Part shown: positions 55,158 to 64,000 of the stretch, piece by piece
Position numbering within the stretch: position 1 is the stretch's first letter
Layout: each line of letters starts with the position of its first letter
DNA from: UBA4416 sp040387555
GTDB taxonomy: Bacteria; Bacteroidota; Bacteroidia; B-17B0; Aurantibacillaceae
Length of the DNA: 64,000 bases
Assembly: GCA_040387555.1 (NCBI GenBank)
Contig: JAZKDO010000003.1
Span: 248,001-312,000 of the forward strand
Direction: 5' to 3'
Notes under the pieces: generated by a model
Told to the model about the DNA's origin: nothing
The model's input: only the letters and a program-made list of their open reading frames with translations
Databases searched by the model: none
Translations under genes and position numbers: made by a program

Positions 55158-55561
55158 TTGTTTTTTTCTGGTTTTACATCATTTAGTTTGTATTTACTGT
55201 TATAGTCTCCTTTTTTAATTACTTTATTGTGCTGCACCAGTACATATAAGTTTGACTGGATAGAATTTTTGACATCTCCTTTAGTTCTGCCTTCCCATTT
55301 CGCTGCTATTTCTATAATCTCATTAGCGGTTAATTCACCCTTCTTTGTCAACAGAAAAAGAATCTTATCTCTCCATGTCCATCCATTGTTATACTCAGGG
55401 TCAATTTCAATCGCTGCGCTATCGGGCGGGAGTTCAAATGGAGTTCCAATTAGTTTTTCATACGCCTTTTTCATTTCCAGATATTCTTGATACTGGATAA
55501 GAACTTTCTTATAGAATATGTCCTTGGCATTCGATTCCAATTCTAATTCTTTTTTAATCAT
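55148..55561 (-). CDS. Hypothetical protein with winged-helix-like C-terminus
   Basis: 137 residues, cytoplasmic. The N-terminal helix (about 1-45) is a probable coiled coil; the C-terminal part (about 62-130) looks like a winged helix (TWRDKILFLLTKKGELTANEI, VKNSIQSNLYVLVQHNKVIKKG). It may bind DNA. It is upstream of the transposase on the same strand, and may be the last gene of the accessory island. Confidence 0.65.
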   Translation of the reverse strand: MIKKELELESNAKDIFYKKVLIQYQEYLEMKKAYEKLIGTPFELPPDSAAIEIDPEYNNGWTWRDKILFLLTKKGELTANEIIEIAAKWEGRTKGDVKNSIQSNLYVLVQHNKVIKKGDYNSKYKLNDVKPEKNKKP

Positions 55562-56067
55562 GTCGGGGTGGTTTACGAGTCAAAGTTACGACCGATATCT
55601 GAGTTTATTATTACATCCAAAACCATATAAAATATTATTTACTCTATTATTTTATATGGTAAAAAATCTAATAAATCAATATTTTAAATTCAGTTTTTCT
55701 TTTAAGAAAGCTATATCACTGAAGTTAATGATTGATGGCTGATTCGCTGATTTTCTTGAGAATATGAAAGATTTTGCCTTGAAAGTGTATTTTTGAATAA
55801 AAAGTACATTTTTGTACGTGTTTATTGGGGTTGAAAATGTTAAAAACCAATAATTGAGTAACGGTTATTTTTATGGGGAGTCAATGTTATTTATTGGCGG
55901 GTCTCCCAAGAGATAAGAATTCTATTTTATCTTTGATTTTTGGGAAATCCTTATCTTTAGAGGTGTTCCGAGAGGATTTAGTTTTTAGGGTATACTTAAA
56001 ACTTCAAAAAAATGATTTTCGGGAATAAAAAATTAGTTAAAAAGCAGTAAATTGCTCTGTAATACAG
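55562..56067. promoter_or_regulatory. 506-bp intergenic region with GTACATTTTTGTAC palindrome
   Basis: No convincing gene. At 55804-55817 GTACATTTTTGTAC forms 5-bp arms around TTTT, followed by GTG TTTATTGGGG. It could be an operator for the kinase gene at 56068, but it is 250 bp upstream. No att-like repeat or tRNA was seen at this right edge of the island. Confidence 0.3.
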
Positions 56068-59000
56068 ATGCAGAAGCTTCCTTTTAAATTATATATGTTT
56101 ATAGTGGCAGCGCTTATCTCTGCATTTATAGGCTTTTCTATATATGAGGGTAAGAATCTAACAACTCAAGAACTTTCTGAAAGAGCAGAAAGCAATCTTC
56201 ATCAAAAGGAAACCATTGCAAAATCTCATCTCAATTTATTATCCAATGCTTTAAAGAGCATTGCACCGCGTGAATTATTTGTAAAATATCAGAGTCGCAT
56301 CACTGATCTTTATAATAATGAAGGAATTGCGCTATATGTTTATGATCATGATAGTTTGTGTTTTTGGACAGACAATCAGCCATCTATTGATTTATTTGCC
56401 TACACTAATGAAACCAATGTTCAATTAATTAAGATCAGAAACGGTTGGTATGAATATATTAAACAAAAAGATTCCCTAAAGCATAATTATACTACGGTTG
56501 CTTTGATCTCAATCAAGCCCGATTATGATTTTGAAAACCGTTATCTTAATAATTCATTCAGTGAATGGCTTCAATTACCGGAGGGATCTGAATTGCGTTC
56601 TCCAGTTAATTTTTTAAAACATGCGGTGAAATCAAAATTTGGCCCACCATTATTTGAAGTTTACCGGGAAGATGGATTGTATAAAAGCAAAAGCTATACT
56701 ATTTATTCCTGCATTTTTTATGTGATATCCTGCATCTTATTTTTAATATCCTTATTTATCTTCTTAAGACGAAAGTTGCAGAATGAAGCTTTGTTTATTT
56801 TTGTATTTGCGCTTTCCTGCTTTGCAATCCGAACTGTCATGATCTTTTTCAAAGTGCCCGCCGTCTTTTATAGAAGTAAGTTGTTTGATGCGAAATTGTA
56901 CGCGGATGCTTCTTCATTCTATTTTTCTTTTTTAGGCGATGTGCTCATTAATAGCGGCCTGATTTTTTTATTCTCCATTCTTCTTTACAAAAGCAATTCA
57001 ATTCTAAACCTAAAAAGTAAGATTACCAGAAATCTAGTGATCATCTTCACATTAGGGTTTTTAGTTGTGTTTTCGTTGCAGATACGTTTATTGATTTATA
57101 GTTTAGTGAATAACTCAACAATCTCTTATAACATTAATGAACTTTTTAATTTCAGTATCTATAGTTTAACTAGTTTGTTGTGTATTGGATTATTGGTTTT
57201 CTCATTTTATCTCTGTCTCGAACGATTGATCATATTTTTGCTTCAGCATAAATTGCTTCCTCCACTTTTACTAATTGGCTTGATGGTGATTCTTACTATT
57301 CTTTATTTCGTTTGCGAAAGTAAAGGATTTGAGGTTATTGATTATTTCTGGCCAATGCTTTTGGTAGCTATTTCATACTTCTTACGAAGGTTTAAAGCTT
57401 CCTATAATTTTATCAATATTGGTTTAATTGTGCTAGTCTCCACTTTTATTGTTTCTTCATTATTTAGTAAGTATGAAAGAGTGAATAAGAAACAAACCTT
57501 TGAAGCTTTATCGTTAAGTTTAACAGACAGGCAGGATGTAATTGCTGAAAATGAATTTAATAAAATCAGTGCTTCTATAAAGTCGGATGGACAACTGAAA
57601 AATTTATTATCGCTTTTACCATTAAGCAGTGAACAGATTGAACAAAGTTTGCGCCAACGCAATTTCACTGGTTATTTCGAGCGCTACGACATCGTCATGT
57701 CACTTTTTAAAAACGATTGCACGCCTGTTTTCATTAACCTAAATTCAATATATTTAAATGAAGACTATTTTAAACAACAGATCGATAAACATGGATTTCA
57801 AACCATAAGCGACGATTTATATTTTATTGACAAGCAAAAAGAATCTATCCGGTACATAGCTAAAATAGACATTGAGGATGTAAATAAAAATCCTGATAAA
57901 ACCTTTCATCTATATCTGCAATTGGAACCTAAGCTAGCGGTAAACCTAGGGGCATTTCCTGATCTTTTGCTTGATAAGTCATTGGAGAATAAGCTCGAGT
58001 CAAAGCGCATTTCTTATGCTGTTTATGAATCCAATAAGGTAGCCAATACGTTCGGAGAATATCAATATCCTTTATTCATAAACAATAATACATTTAAAAG
58101 GTTATCAAATGACGGATATGAACATTTTGTTTATACTCCAAGAGAAAATACATTGATTGTAATTACTGATAAAGAATTTGGATATTGGGGCCGGTTTACT
58201 TCCAATTCCTATTTATTTATCTTTTTTGCATTGGTTGTTTTATTTAGTGTCTGGTTCAATTCAGTGGTAATCAAACGAAGTGAACGGTTTAATTCATTAA
58301 ACAACAGAATTCAGTTTATTTTGGTGTCTATTGTAGTTTTGTCTTTGACTGGGGTTGTAATTGGCACGATATGGGTTGTGAATTCACAGTTCGAATTAAA
58401 AAATAAAAAAGACCTGATATCAAAATCACAATCTGTTTTAAAAGAGTTGAATCAGAATATTGGATTAAATGAATCATTAGAACCTTCTTATAGAGATATA
58501 ACGACTTTCCGTTTAAAACGGCTCGCACAATTATTTGGAAGCGACATTTCTTTATTTAATAAACAAGGAATGTTATACTCTACTTCACAGCCAGCCATAT
58601 ATGATCAGGGCTTAGTTTCTAAGTTTATGAATCCTATGGCATTCATAAGTTTCAAGAGAGGTATCCGCGCTAATTACACGCAAAAAGAAAGTATTGGATC
58701 ATTGAAATACCTATCGGCTTACATTCCTTTTTATAGCAAGAACGATCATTTATTAGGTTATATTAACCTGCCATATTTCGCACGTCAGAAAGATCTTGAA
58801 AAGGAATTGACCGCATATCTCACAACGCTTATCAACATATATACTATATTATTTGCAATCACAACTTTGATCGCTTTATTGGTTTCTAATTTACTCACCA
58901 AGCCTTTACGGATCATCAAGCAACAGATTTCGGGCATTCAATTTGGAAAATTCAATGAAGCGCTTCATTGGAAATCAAATGATGAGATTGGAAATCTGGT

Positions 59001-59733
59001 TGCCGAGTATAATAACATGCTAATCAAATTAGAAAAGAGTTCGGAGCTGCTTGCTCAATCAGAAAGGGAAAGTGCATGGAGGGAGATGGCAAAACAGGTT
59101 GCCCATGAAATCAAAAATCCACTCACGCCAATGAAATTAAATATTCAGCATTTGCAAAGAGTAGTGGAAACACATCCGGAGGATATAAATGAGCGCGTGA
59201 AAAAAGTATCGCAAATGTTGATAGAGCAGATTGATACTTTATCACACATTGCTACAGAATTTTCTAATTTCGCGAAGCTTCCAAATGCGAATTTGGAAAT
59301 TGTGAATCTTTTTGATGTACTGCAAAATGTAACTCATTTGTTTCAGCAAAACACGGCTTGTGAAATTACTCTTTCCGCTTCCGAGCCTCTATGGGTGATG
59401 GCTGATAAGGAACAATGCCTGCGCATCTTTACTAACTTATTGAAAAATGCGGAGCAGTCTATTCCCGAGAATCGTATTGGTAAAATTCAGATTTTTGCTT
59501 TTTCATCTATCAGTGATGTCACGGTGAAAGTAAAGGACAACGGCGCAGGAATCCCAGCAGAAGTTCAACCAAAATTATTCACGCCAAATTTTACTACGAA
59601 GTCCACAGGAACTGGCTTAGGCTTGGCAATGGTAAAAAATTCAGTTGTATCATTTAATGGAACAATTAATTTTGAAACAGAACTAAATCAGGGAACTATT
59701 TTTACAGTGGTGTTTCCTTTGGCGAAGAAGTAA
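56068..59733 (+). CDS. Large NtrY-like sensor histidine kinase
   Basis: 1221 residues. A first membrane segment (about 8-25) and extracytoplasmic region are followed by a cluster of about eight membrane segments (about 215-470), a second large extracytoplasmic part (about 475-710), two more membrane segments and a further sensor region, then HAMP (about 945-1000), HisKA with the phospho-His near 1020 (MAKQVAHEIKNPLTPMKLN) and the ATPase domain (NLLKNAEQSIPE, DNGAGIP, GTGLGLAMVKNS). The kinase core resembles NtrY. No response regulator is adjacent, so its partner is elsewhere. It converges with the WG-repeat gene 7 bp downstream. Confidence 0.93.
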   Translation: MQKLPFKLYMFIVAALISAFIGFSIYEGKNLTTQELSERAESNLHQKETIAKSHLNLLSNALKSIAPRELFVKYQSRITDLYNNEGIALYVYDHDSLCFWTDNQPSIDLFAYTNETNVQLIKIRNGWYEYIKQKDSLKHNYTTVALISIKPDYDFENRYLNNSFSEWLQLPEGSELRSPVNFLKHAVKSKFGPPLFEVYREDGLYKSKSYTIYSCIFYVISCILFLISLFIFLRRKLQNEALFIFVFALSCFAIRTVMIFFKVPAVFYRSKLFDAKLYADASSFYFSFLGDVLINSGLIFLFSILLYKSNSILNLKSKITRNLVIIFTLGFLVVFSLQIRLLIYSLVNNSTISYNINELFNFSIYSLTSLLCIGLLVFSFYLCLERLIIFLLQHKLLPPLLLIGLMVILTILYFVCESKGFEVIDYFWPMLLVAISYFLRRFKASYNFINIGLIVLVSTFIVSSLFSKYERVNKKQTFEALSLSLTDRQDVIAENEFNKISASIKSDGQLKNLLSLLPLSSEQIEQSLRQRNFTGYFERYDIVMSLFKNDCTPVFINLNSIYLNEDYFKQQIDKHGFQTISDDLYFIDKQKESIRYIAKIDIEDVNKNPDKTFHLYLQLEPKLAVNLGAFPDLLLDKSLENKLESKRISYAVYESNKVANTFGEYQYPLFINNNTFKRLSNDGYEHFVYTPRENTLIVITDKEFGYWGRFTSNSYLFIFFALVVLFSVWFNSVVIKRSERFNSLNNRIQFILVSIVVLSLTGVVIGTIWVVNSQFELKNKKDLISKSQSVLKELNQNIGLNESLEPSYRDITTFRLKRLAQLFGSDISLFNKQGMLYSTSQPAIYDQGLVSKFMNPMAFISFKRGIRANYTQKESIGSLKYLSAYIPFYSKNDHLLGYINLPYFARQKDLEKELTAYLTTLINIYTILFAITTLIALLVSNLLTKPLRIIKQQISGIQFGKFNEALHWKSNDEIGNLVAEYNNMLIKLEKSSELLAQSERESAWREMAKQVAHEIKNPLTPMKLNIQHLQRVVETHPEDINERVKKVSQMLIEQIDTLSHIATEFSNFAKLPNANLEIVNLFDVLQNVTHLFQQNTACEITLSASEPLWVMADKEQCLRIFTNLLKNAEQSIPENRIGKIQIFAFSSISDVTVKVKDNGAGIPAEVQPKLFTPNFTTKSTGTGLGLAMVKNSVVSFNGTINFETELNQGTIFTVVFPLAKK

Positions 59734-59740
59734 TTGAAAA

Positions 59741-61828
59741 TCAGATCTTCTTTAGAACAGATGTTTTGAGATCATACAAATACAAGCCATCACTTTTAAT
59801 GCAAGTATATAAATAAGGATGAATTTGTTCTATCGATTCAAATTCCATATTCAATAATTGTTTGCCATTCGCATTAATTAAACCATTTAACTCATCCTGC
59901 TTGATTAAATAAAGTCCATTAGTAATACTATTGATCTCAGCGTTTTTGATCATGTAAAGGGTCTTTCCGTTTTTATCTATCAATAAAGAAGAAACTCCTT
60001 TAGATACAATCGCTATATTATTTTCAAAATCTGTTGCTTTTTCAAATTCGGCCGGAGTCACCGGTTTTAATTTACGATCTACGAATCCGTATTTATTATT
60101 TTTTTGAATGCGGATAATGTCATTCTTCGCAAAAAAGAAATCTGTATAGGTGCCAAAATTAATACTGTATCGCCCATTAGCATCTATTAACGCTACTTCA
60201 TCATCTTCTATGAGTTTAAAATATTTTCCATTGGTATAGTACTCTGGCTTGAGTGATGCATTATAATCATAAGCAATTGACGTTACAAAACATTTTTCTT
60301 TCACATTGTAAAAGCCATATAGGTTATTTTTCACCAATAAATAAATATCGTCCTGGCAATGAGTGATATAATCATATTCCGTTGGTAATGCTATTTGCCC
60401 GTTACTCCACATTAAACCAAATTGATTTTTCTTTTTTACTACGGCAATGTAATTTGTGTCTACATCTGAAATCCAATCCCATTGGGCAGGTAATGCCATA
60501 TTATGTATGTCAACCAGCCCATATTGATTGGACAGATAGTAAGCAAATTTATTTTTAAAATTCCCTAGCTTTTTGTAGGTAAAAGGAATAATGATCTCTC
60601 CCTTGGCATTGATTGCACCATAAACATTATTGAGTTTACAAACAAATAGATGATCATACGAAGAATTAATATCCTCATAGCTTTTTGAGATAAATTGTCC
60701 CGAGCGATTGATAAGGTAATATAGATTTTCTTTTTTTACAACAGCGATTCCGTCCTTGTAGCTTTCTGTTTCTTCGAAATAATGTGCACTGGTTTTTTCA
60801 CCTTCTTTATTGATGTAAAAACAACTGTCGTTTTTACAAACCGCAGCAAAACCTTCCCTAAACGGAAAGGCATCATCATATTGAGGCGCTATGATCCAAT
60901 TGCCCAAAGTATCAATAAAGCCGTATTTATCATTTGTATTTTTTAATCGTATTAAAACATTTTGGCTAAGGAATATTTCTTTGATGATTGTTTCATTATA
61001 AGGATAATCAGGATATTTATTTAAAAACTTAGTAAGTTCCTCCTTGCTGTATTGCTTTACAGATAAACTGTATAATAGTTTCCAGGCCGTTTCATTTGTT
61101 AAAGGAGTGCTATATTTACTTATAAAATTATAGAGACTATCCGCTGAATGAAATTGCTGAAACAGTTTAAAAAGCGATTGTTCCGCTTCTGACACGTTTG
61201 GGTTTTTAGGATGCTGCCTTATAAACGTTGTTAATTCGATTAGGGATTTTTGCGGGACTTTTTCTGCATATTGAAAATCGTAAAAAGAAGTAAGCGCTTT
61301 TTGATAAAAATAACTTTCAGGATGGCTTAGCATAAATTTTCTGATACTATCACTTGATCCATATGAAGAAGCTGACTCAAATAAGAGTTCATCCCTTAAA
61401 TAATAGCTCTTTGCTAAAAGTGAGTCGTTCGAAAAATAGTAATGAGATAGAAAATGATTGAGGTCATTTACGGAGTGTCGGAGGCAAAAGTTCAGGTAAC
61501 CTTTATAGCCTATGTTTTGAGATAACTCAGATATGCTATTTTGGTTAATTTTAAATCCCGAAAGTGTAGTTGTATCTTTAAAACGAGCGTGGCTAATAGC
61601 AATATATTTTGCCGCAGAGTCTATATTAGAGAAAGGATTGTCGTTTCTGTAAAAGATAGTAGCGAGACCAAAAGAGGATTCGTTTGGAAATTTTTGGTAG
61701 GCTTTATAAAAAAGTTGTTTTGCTTTAAAATAATCGAAAATAGCAAGCGCTTCGTACGCTTCAGAAATTTTATTTCCAAACGCGTTTGTTACTAAACACA
61801 TAATAAGTATGGCGGCTAATTTCCTCAT
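59741..61828 (-). CDS. Exported WG-repeat protein
   Basis: 695 residues. A signal peptide (MRKLAAILIMCLVTNAFG) is followed by a helical N-terminal half with TPR-like character (about 20-290) and a C-terminal half (about 295-690) of WG-type repeats: KYGFIDTLGNWIIAPQYDDA, NNVYGAINAKGEIIIPFTYK, NKYGFVDRKLKPVTPAEF and others. WG repeats form beta structures of unknown role in many bacteria. It should be periplasmic or at the cell surface. It is a single gene, convergent with the kinase. Confidence 0.88.
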   Translation of the reverse strand: MRKLAAILIMCLVTNAFGNKISEAYEALAIFDYFKAKQLFYKAYQKFPNESSFGLATIFYRNDNPFSNIDSAAKYIAISHARFKDTTTLSGFKINQNSISELSQNIGYKGYLNFCLRHSVNDLNHFLSHYYFSNDSLLAKSYYLRDELLFESASSYGSSDSIRKFMLSHPESYFYQKALTSFYDFQYAEKVPQKSLIELTTFIRQHPKNPNVSEAEQSLFKLFQQFHSADSLYNFISKYSTPLTNETAWKLLYSLSVKQYSKEELTKFLNKYPDYPYNETIIKEIFLSQNVLIRLKNTNDKYGFIDTLGNWIIAPQYDDAFPFREGFAAVCKNDSCFYINKEGEKTSAHYFEETESYKDGIAVVKKENLYYLINRSGQFISKSYEDINSSYDHLFVCKLNNVYGAINAKGEIIIPFTYKKLGNFKNKFAYYLSNQYGLVDIHNMALPAQWDWISDVDTNYIAVVKKKNQFGLMWSNGQIALPTEYDYITHCQDDIYLLVKNNLYGFYNVKEKCFVTSIAYDYNASLKPEYYTNGKYFKLIEDDEVALIDANGRYSINFGTYTDFFFAKNDIIRIQKNNKYGFVDRKLKPVTPAEFEKATDFENNIAIVSKGVSSLLIDKNGKTLYMIKNAEINSITNGLYLIKQDELNGLINANGKQLLNMEFESIEQIHPYLYTCIKSDGLYLYDLKTSVLKKI

Positions 61829-61874
61829 CTATTGCCCGTAAAATTATAAATTGCGGCCTAAATAACGTGAAAAG

Positions 61875-62063
61875 ATGTTGACAACCGGAAAAATGATTTT
61901 CGCCCTTAGTTTTCTTGTGATTTTTGTAATCGCTATGTTTTGGTCCTACAAAAAAGACAGTTTTATTAATAAAACACACTTTAAGGGTGCAGGAAAGATA
62001 CTTTTGATTACCATTTTGATTATTGTATCATTGGTCATATATGTTAAATTCCGACCCCATTAA
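61875..62063 (+). CDS. Small two-segment membrane protein
   Basis: 62 residues with two membrane segments (about 8-24 and 42-58) separated by a Lys-rich loop. The start could be the first ATG (61875) or the second at 61893. It is divergent from the WG-repeat gene, 46 bp from its start. No family function is known to me. Confidence 0.65.
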   Translation: MLTTGKMIFALSFLVIFVIAMFWSYKKDSFINKTHFKGAGKILLITILIIVSLVIYVKFRPH

Positions 62064-62144
62064 TTTTTTTGCCTTTTAATTACATATATTTACTCATTGA
62101 TAAATAAGTTTCACTCATTAGTTATTAAGAAAATCATTTTCGAA

Positions 62145-62933
62145 ATGAAAAATTTACTTTTTGTTTTTTTCTTATCTATTCTTTCTTTTAACTCGAAAGG
62201 AAGTGTGTTGATTTTGGAAGGAAAATTTCAAAACAAGAATGTTTTTATTCAAAATGCTTTTGGCTCTAACGGCGTAGGTTTTTGTGCCACAGAAATTAAA
62301 GTAAACGGTAAAATTACAATGGACGAGGTAAATTCTTCGTCATTTGAAATTGATTTAACTGCATTGAATATTAAGCCAGGACAAAAAGTTGTTATTGAAA
62401 TTAGCCATAAAAGTGATTGCGTTCCTGTAGTTTTGAATCCTGAAGTTTTAAAACCTCGTCCTACTTTTGAAGTAGTGAGTATGAATATAAATTCGTCCGG
62501 CATTTTAAAATGGACTGCAAAGAATGAAAGTGGCCCTTTACCATATGTTGTGGAACAGTTTAAATGGAATAAGTGGGTATATATTGGCGAAGTGCAGGGA
62601 GTTGGTAATCCTGAAAATCATGATTATTCTTTCCAGATTGCTACGCATAGTGGAGAAAATAAATTCAGAATAAAACAGGTAGGTTTAGGCGCCACACCAA
62701 AATTATCTTCTCCTGTCATCATTAATTCGGGAATAGATAAACCTTCATTTATGATCACCAAGAACAATAATGAAATTCAATACACAGCCGAAACAGCTTT
62801 TGAAGTATATGATGCCTTTGGCACTGTAGTAAAAAAAGGATTCGGTAAACAAATAGACATTGGTAACTTATCCAAAGGAAAATATTATCTATGTTACGAT
62901 AATCAGGTAGCTGAGTTTGATAAGAAGAAGTAG
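62145..62933 (+). CDS. Conserved exported protein of Bacteroidota, unknown function
   Basis: 262 residues from the ATG at 62145, which begins a proper signal peptide (MKNLLFVFFLSILSFNSKG); the frame is open further upstream, but that adds an implausible extension. The first domain (about 20-105) has a conserved look: LILEGKFQNKNVFIQNAFG, GVGFCATEIKVNGK, DEVNSSSFEIDL, SHKSDCVPVVLNPEVLKPRP, with two Cys that could pair. The C-terminus ends in a beta segment with a sorting-like character (VYDAFGTVVKKG, LSKGKYYLCYDNQ). I recall a family of this type in Bacteroidota without assigned function. Confidence 0.78.
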   Translation: MKNLLFVFFLSILSFNSKGSVLILEGKFQNKNVFIQNAFGSNGVGFCATEIKVNGKITMDEVNSSSFEIDLTALNIKPGQKVVIEISHKSDCVPVVLNPEVLKPRPTFEVVSMNINSSGILKWTAKNESGPLPYVVEQFKWNKWVYIGEVQGVGNPENHDYSFQIATHSGENKFRIKQVGLGATPKLSSPVIINSGIDKPSFMITKNNNEIQYTAETAFEVYDAFGTVVKKGFGKQIDIGNLSKGKYYLCYDNQVAEFDKKK

Positions 62934-62948
62934 TTTTAAAAATGTTTT

Positions 62949-62974
62949 AAAAGCCATCTGAAATGATGGCTTTT
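62949..62974 (+). terminator. Terminator of the conserved exported protein gene
   Basis: AAAAGCCATC, loop TGAAAT, GATGGCTTTT followed by TT: a 10-bp perfect stem 16 bp after the stop codon. Confidence 0.88.
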
Positions 62975-63095
62975 TTAGTTACATGAACTTTTGCGATCCT
63001 CATAAGTAATTCGAAATTTGTACCCTCAAGTTTATTCAATTTGTTCGTTTAATAATTTGACAGTAAAATAACGGGTTTTACTAGTATTATTTAAT

Positions 63096-63103
63096 TATTT
63101 TTG
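63096..63103 (+). promoter_or_regulatory. Probable -7 box (TATTTTTG) of the glycosyltransferase gene
   Basis: TATTTTTG matches TAnnTTTG and lies 8 bp before the ATG, so the message would have a very short or no leader. No clear -33 element is seen. Confidence 0.4.
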
Positions 63104-63111
63104 CAGCCGCT

Positions 63112-64000
63112 ATGATCGACTCTCCGGAACACAAAGCACACACGAAGCAAAAATTCAGAGAACTGAAATGTTGTGTGCTCATTCCTACTTATAATAATAA
63201 CAAAACGATAGAACATGTTATTCGTTCCACTATGGAATATTGCGACGATATTATCGTAATTGATGACGGATGTACAGACAATACGAAAGAAATTCTCGCG
63301 CATTTTACTCAATTGCAGATCATTACCCATGATTTAAATAAAGGTAAAGGAGTTGGACTCAGAAATGGTTTTAAAAAAGCGGCGGATCTGGGCTTCGATT
63401 ATGCAATCAGTATTGATAGCGACGGACAACATTATCCAAAAGATTTTATTTTATTTCTGAATAAAATAGAGCAGGAGCAGGGGAGTCTTATTATTGGCGC
63501 CCGTAATATGACCGTAGACAATGTTCCAGGTAAAAGTAATTTTGGCAATAAATTTAGTAATTTCTGGTTTTGGGCCGAGACAGGGATAACATTGCCTGAT
63601 ACACAAAGTGGTTTTCGTTTATATCCGGTACAACGGTTAAAAAATATCTGGTTATTTACTACCAAATTTGAACTGGAAATTGAAGTTATAGTGAAGGCCG
63701 CATGGCATGGAATTCCTGTAATTTCTGTTCCTGTAAGTGTTTATTATGCTCCGGAAGGAGAGCGCGTTTCTCATTTTGTTCCAAGTCGGGATAGCACCCG
63801 CATCAGCTTTTTAAATACCTATCTGGTAATTTTAGCCGCTTTATTCTGGCGCCCAGTAATGATCCTTCGAAGTATTAATTTCAAAAATTTTAAAAGGGTT
63901 TGGAAAGAGGAAGTGATAGCATCTCATGAGAGTCCCGAGAAAAAAGCACTCTCAGTTGGCATTGGTTTGTTTTTTGGAATTGTTCCTATATGGGGTTTCC
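63112..64000 (+). CDS. GT2 glycosyltransferase with DUF2062 tail, 3'-truncated by the window
   Basis: Opens with ATG at 63112 and stays in frame to the end of the window (296 codons). The N-terminal GT-A domain is of the dolichyl-phosphate-mannose-synthase-like GT2 type: CCVLIPTYNNNKTI, IIVIDDGCTDNT, DLNKGKGVGLRNGF, and the metal site ISIDSDGQHYP (DSD). Acceptor-side segments follow (TQSGFRLYP, EVIVKAAWHGIPV). After about residue 215 come membrane-associated helices and the beginning of a DUF2062 domain (LSVGIGLFFGIVPIWGF). It probably transfers a sugar to a lipid carrier or envelope glycan. Confidence 0.9.
   Translation, partial: MIDSPEHKAHTKQKFRELKCCVLIPTYNNNKTIEHVIRSTMEYCDDIIVIDDGCTDNTKEILAHFTQLQIITHDLNKGKGVGLRNGFKKAADLGFDYAISIDSDGQHYPKDFILFLNKIEQEQGSLIIGARNMTVDNVPGKSNFGNKFSNFWFWAETGITLPDTQSGFRLYPVQRLKNIWLFTTKFELEIEVIVKAAWHGIPVISVPVSVYYAPEGERVSHFVPSRDSTRISFLNTYLVILAALFWRPVMILRSINFKNFKRVWKEEVIASHESPEKKALSVGIGLFFGIVPIWGF

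Noticed and set aside
32079..56067. Search for direct repeats or tRNA ends as attachment sites of the island
   Set aside because: Short matches such as TTGGGG(A/T)TTGAAA at both edges are too weak and AT-rich to support an att site; no integrase is present.
1..64000. CRISPR arrays, rRNA and tRNA genes
   Set aside because: No regularly spaced short repeats and no cloverleaf or rRNA-like sequence were found by reading the window.

Overview
The window is a stretch of a low-GC Bacteroidota chromosome. The evidence is a gliding-motility/type IX secretion (T9SS) C-terminal domain on a giant SprB-repeat protein, T9SS type A sorting tails on two further secreted proteins, TAnnTTTG-like -7 promoter boxes, few Shine-Dalgarno sites, and housekeeping proteins of Bacteroidota type. 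The genus cannot be fixed from sequence inspection alone. No rRNA, tRNA or CRISPR array was seen.

Region 1 (1-18.3 kb) is mostly core: dnaG (5' end cut by the window), a small secreted protein followed by a 3295-residue SprB-repeat surface protein, purN, a carboxypeptidase-regulatory-domain protein with an unusual start, dnaX, a patatin-like lipase and radA.

Region 2 (18.3-25.3 kb) is a peptide export locus. Three short genes encode peptides with an almost identical 33-residue leader ending in a double glycine, followed by unrelated cores of 15, 27 and 30 residues. They flank a convergent HlyD-type adaptor and an ABC exporter with an N-terminal C39 leader peptidase. No modifying enzyme is present. 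A decayed copy of the 3' end of radA lies just past the first two peptide genes, so the block appears to have been inserted or duplicated next to radA. A TPR/SpoIIE-type phosphatase follows the third peptide.

Region 3 (25.4-32.1 kb) holds a four-gene envelope operon (two lipoproteins, a TonB-C-like protein, a membrane-anchored protein), a divergent histidine kinase/response regulator pair, and a TMTC-like membrane glycosyltransferase with TPRs.

Region 4 (about 32.1-55.6 kb) is an accessory island of mostly unrecognised genes in short operons with frequent strand switches. It carries two HEPN-motif proteins, two paralogous membrane/coiled-coil proteins encoded divergently, an EVE/PUA-like protein overlapping a membrane coiled-coil gene, a NYN nuclease, a zinc-ribbon/winged-helix protein paired with a HEPN protein, an XRE regulator, a DUF3761-like lipoprotein overlapping a potassium channel, a T9SS-exported trio, RmuC and an IS1380-type transposase. 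Three intergenic regions share a GTATTTATAC-type palindrome and three others share a degenerate repeat of about 45 bp. The architecture suggests defence or stress modules, but no function is proven by sequence.

Region 5 (56-64 kb) returns to core-like genes: a large NtrY-like kinase, a WG-repeat protein, two small conserved proteins and a GT2 glycosyltransferase with a DUF2062 tail cut by the window end.
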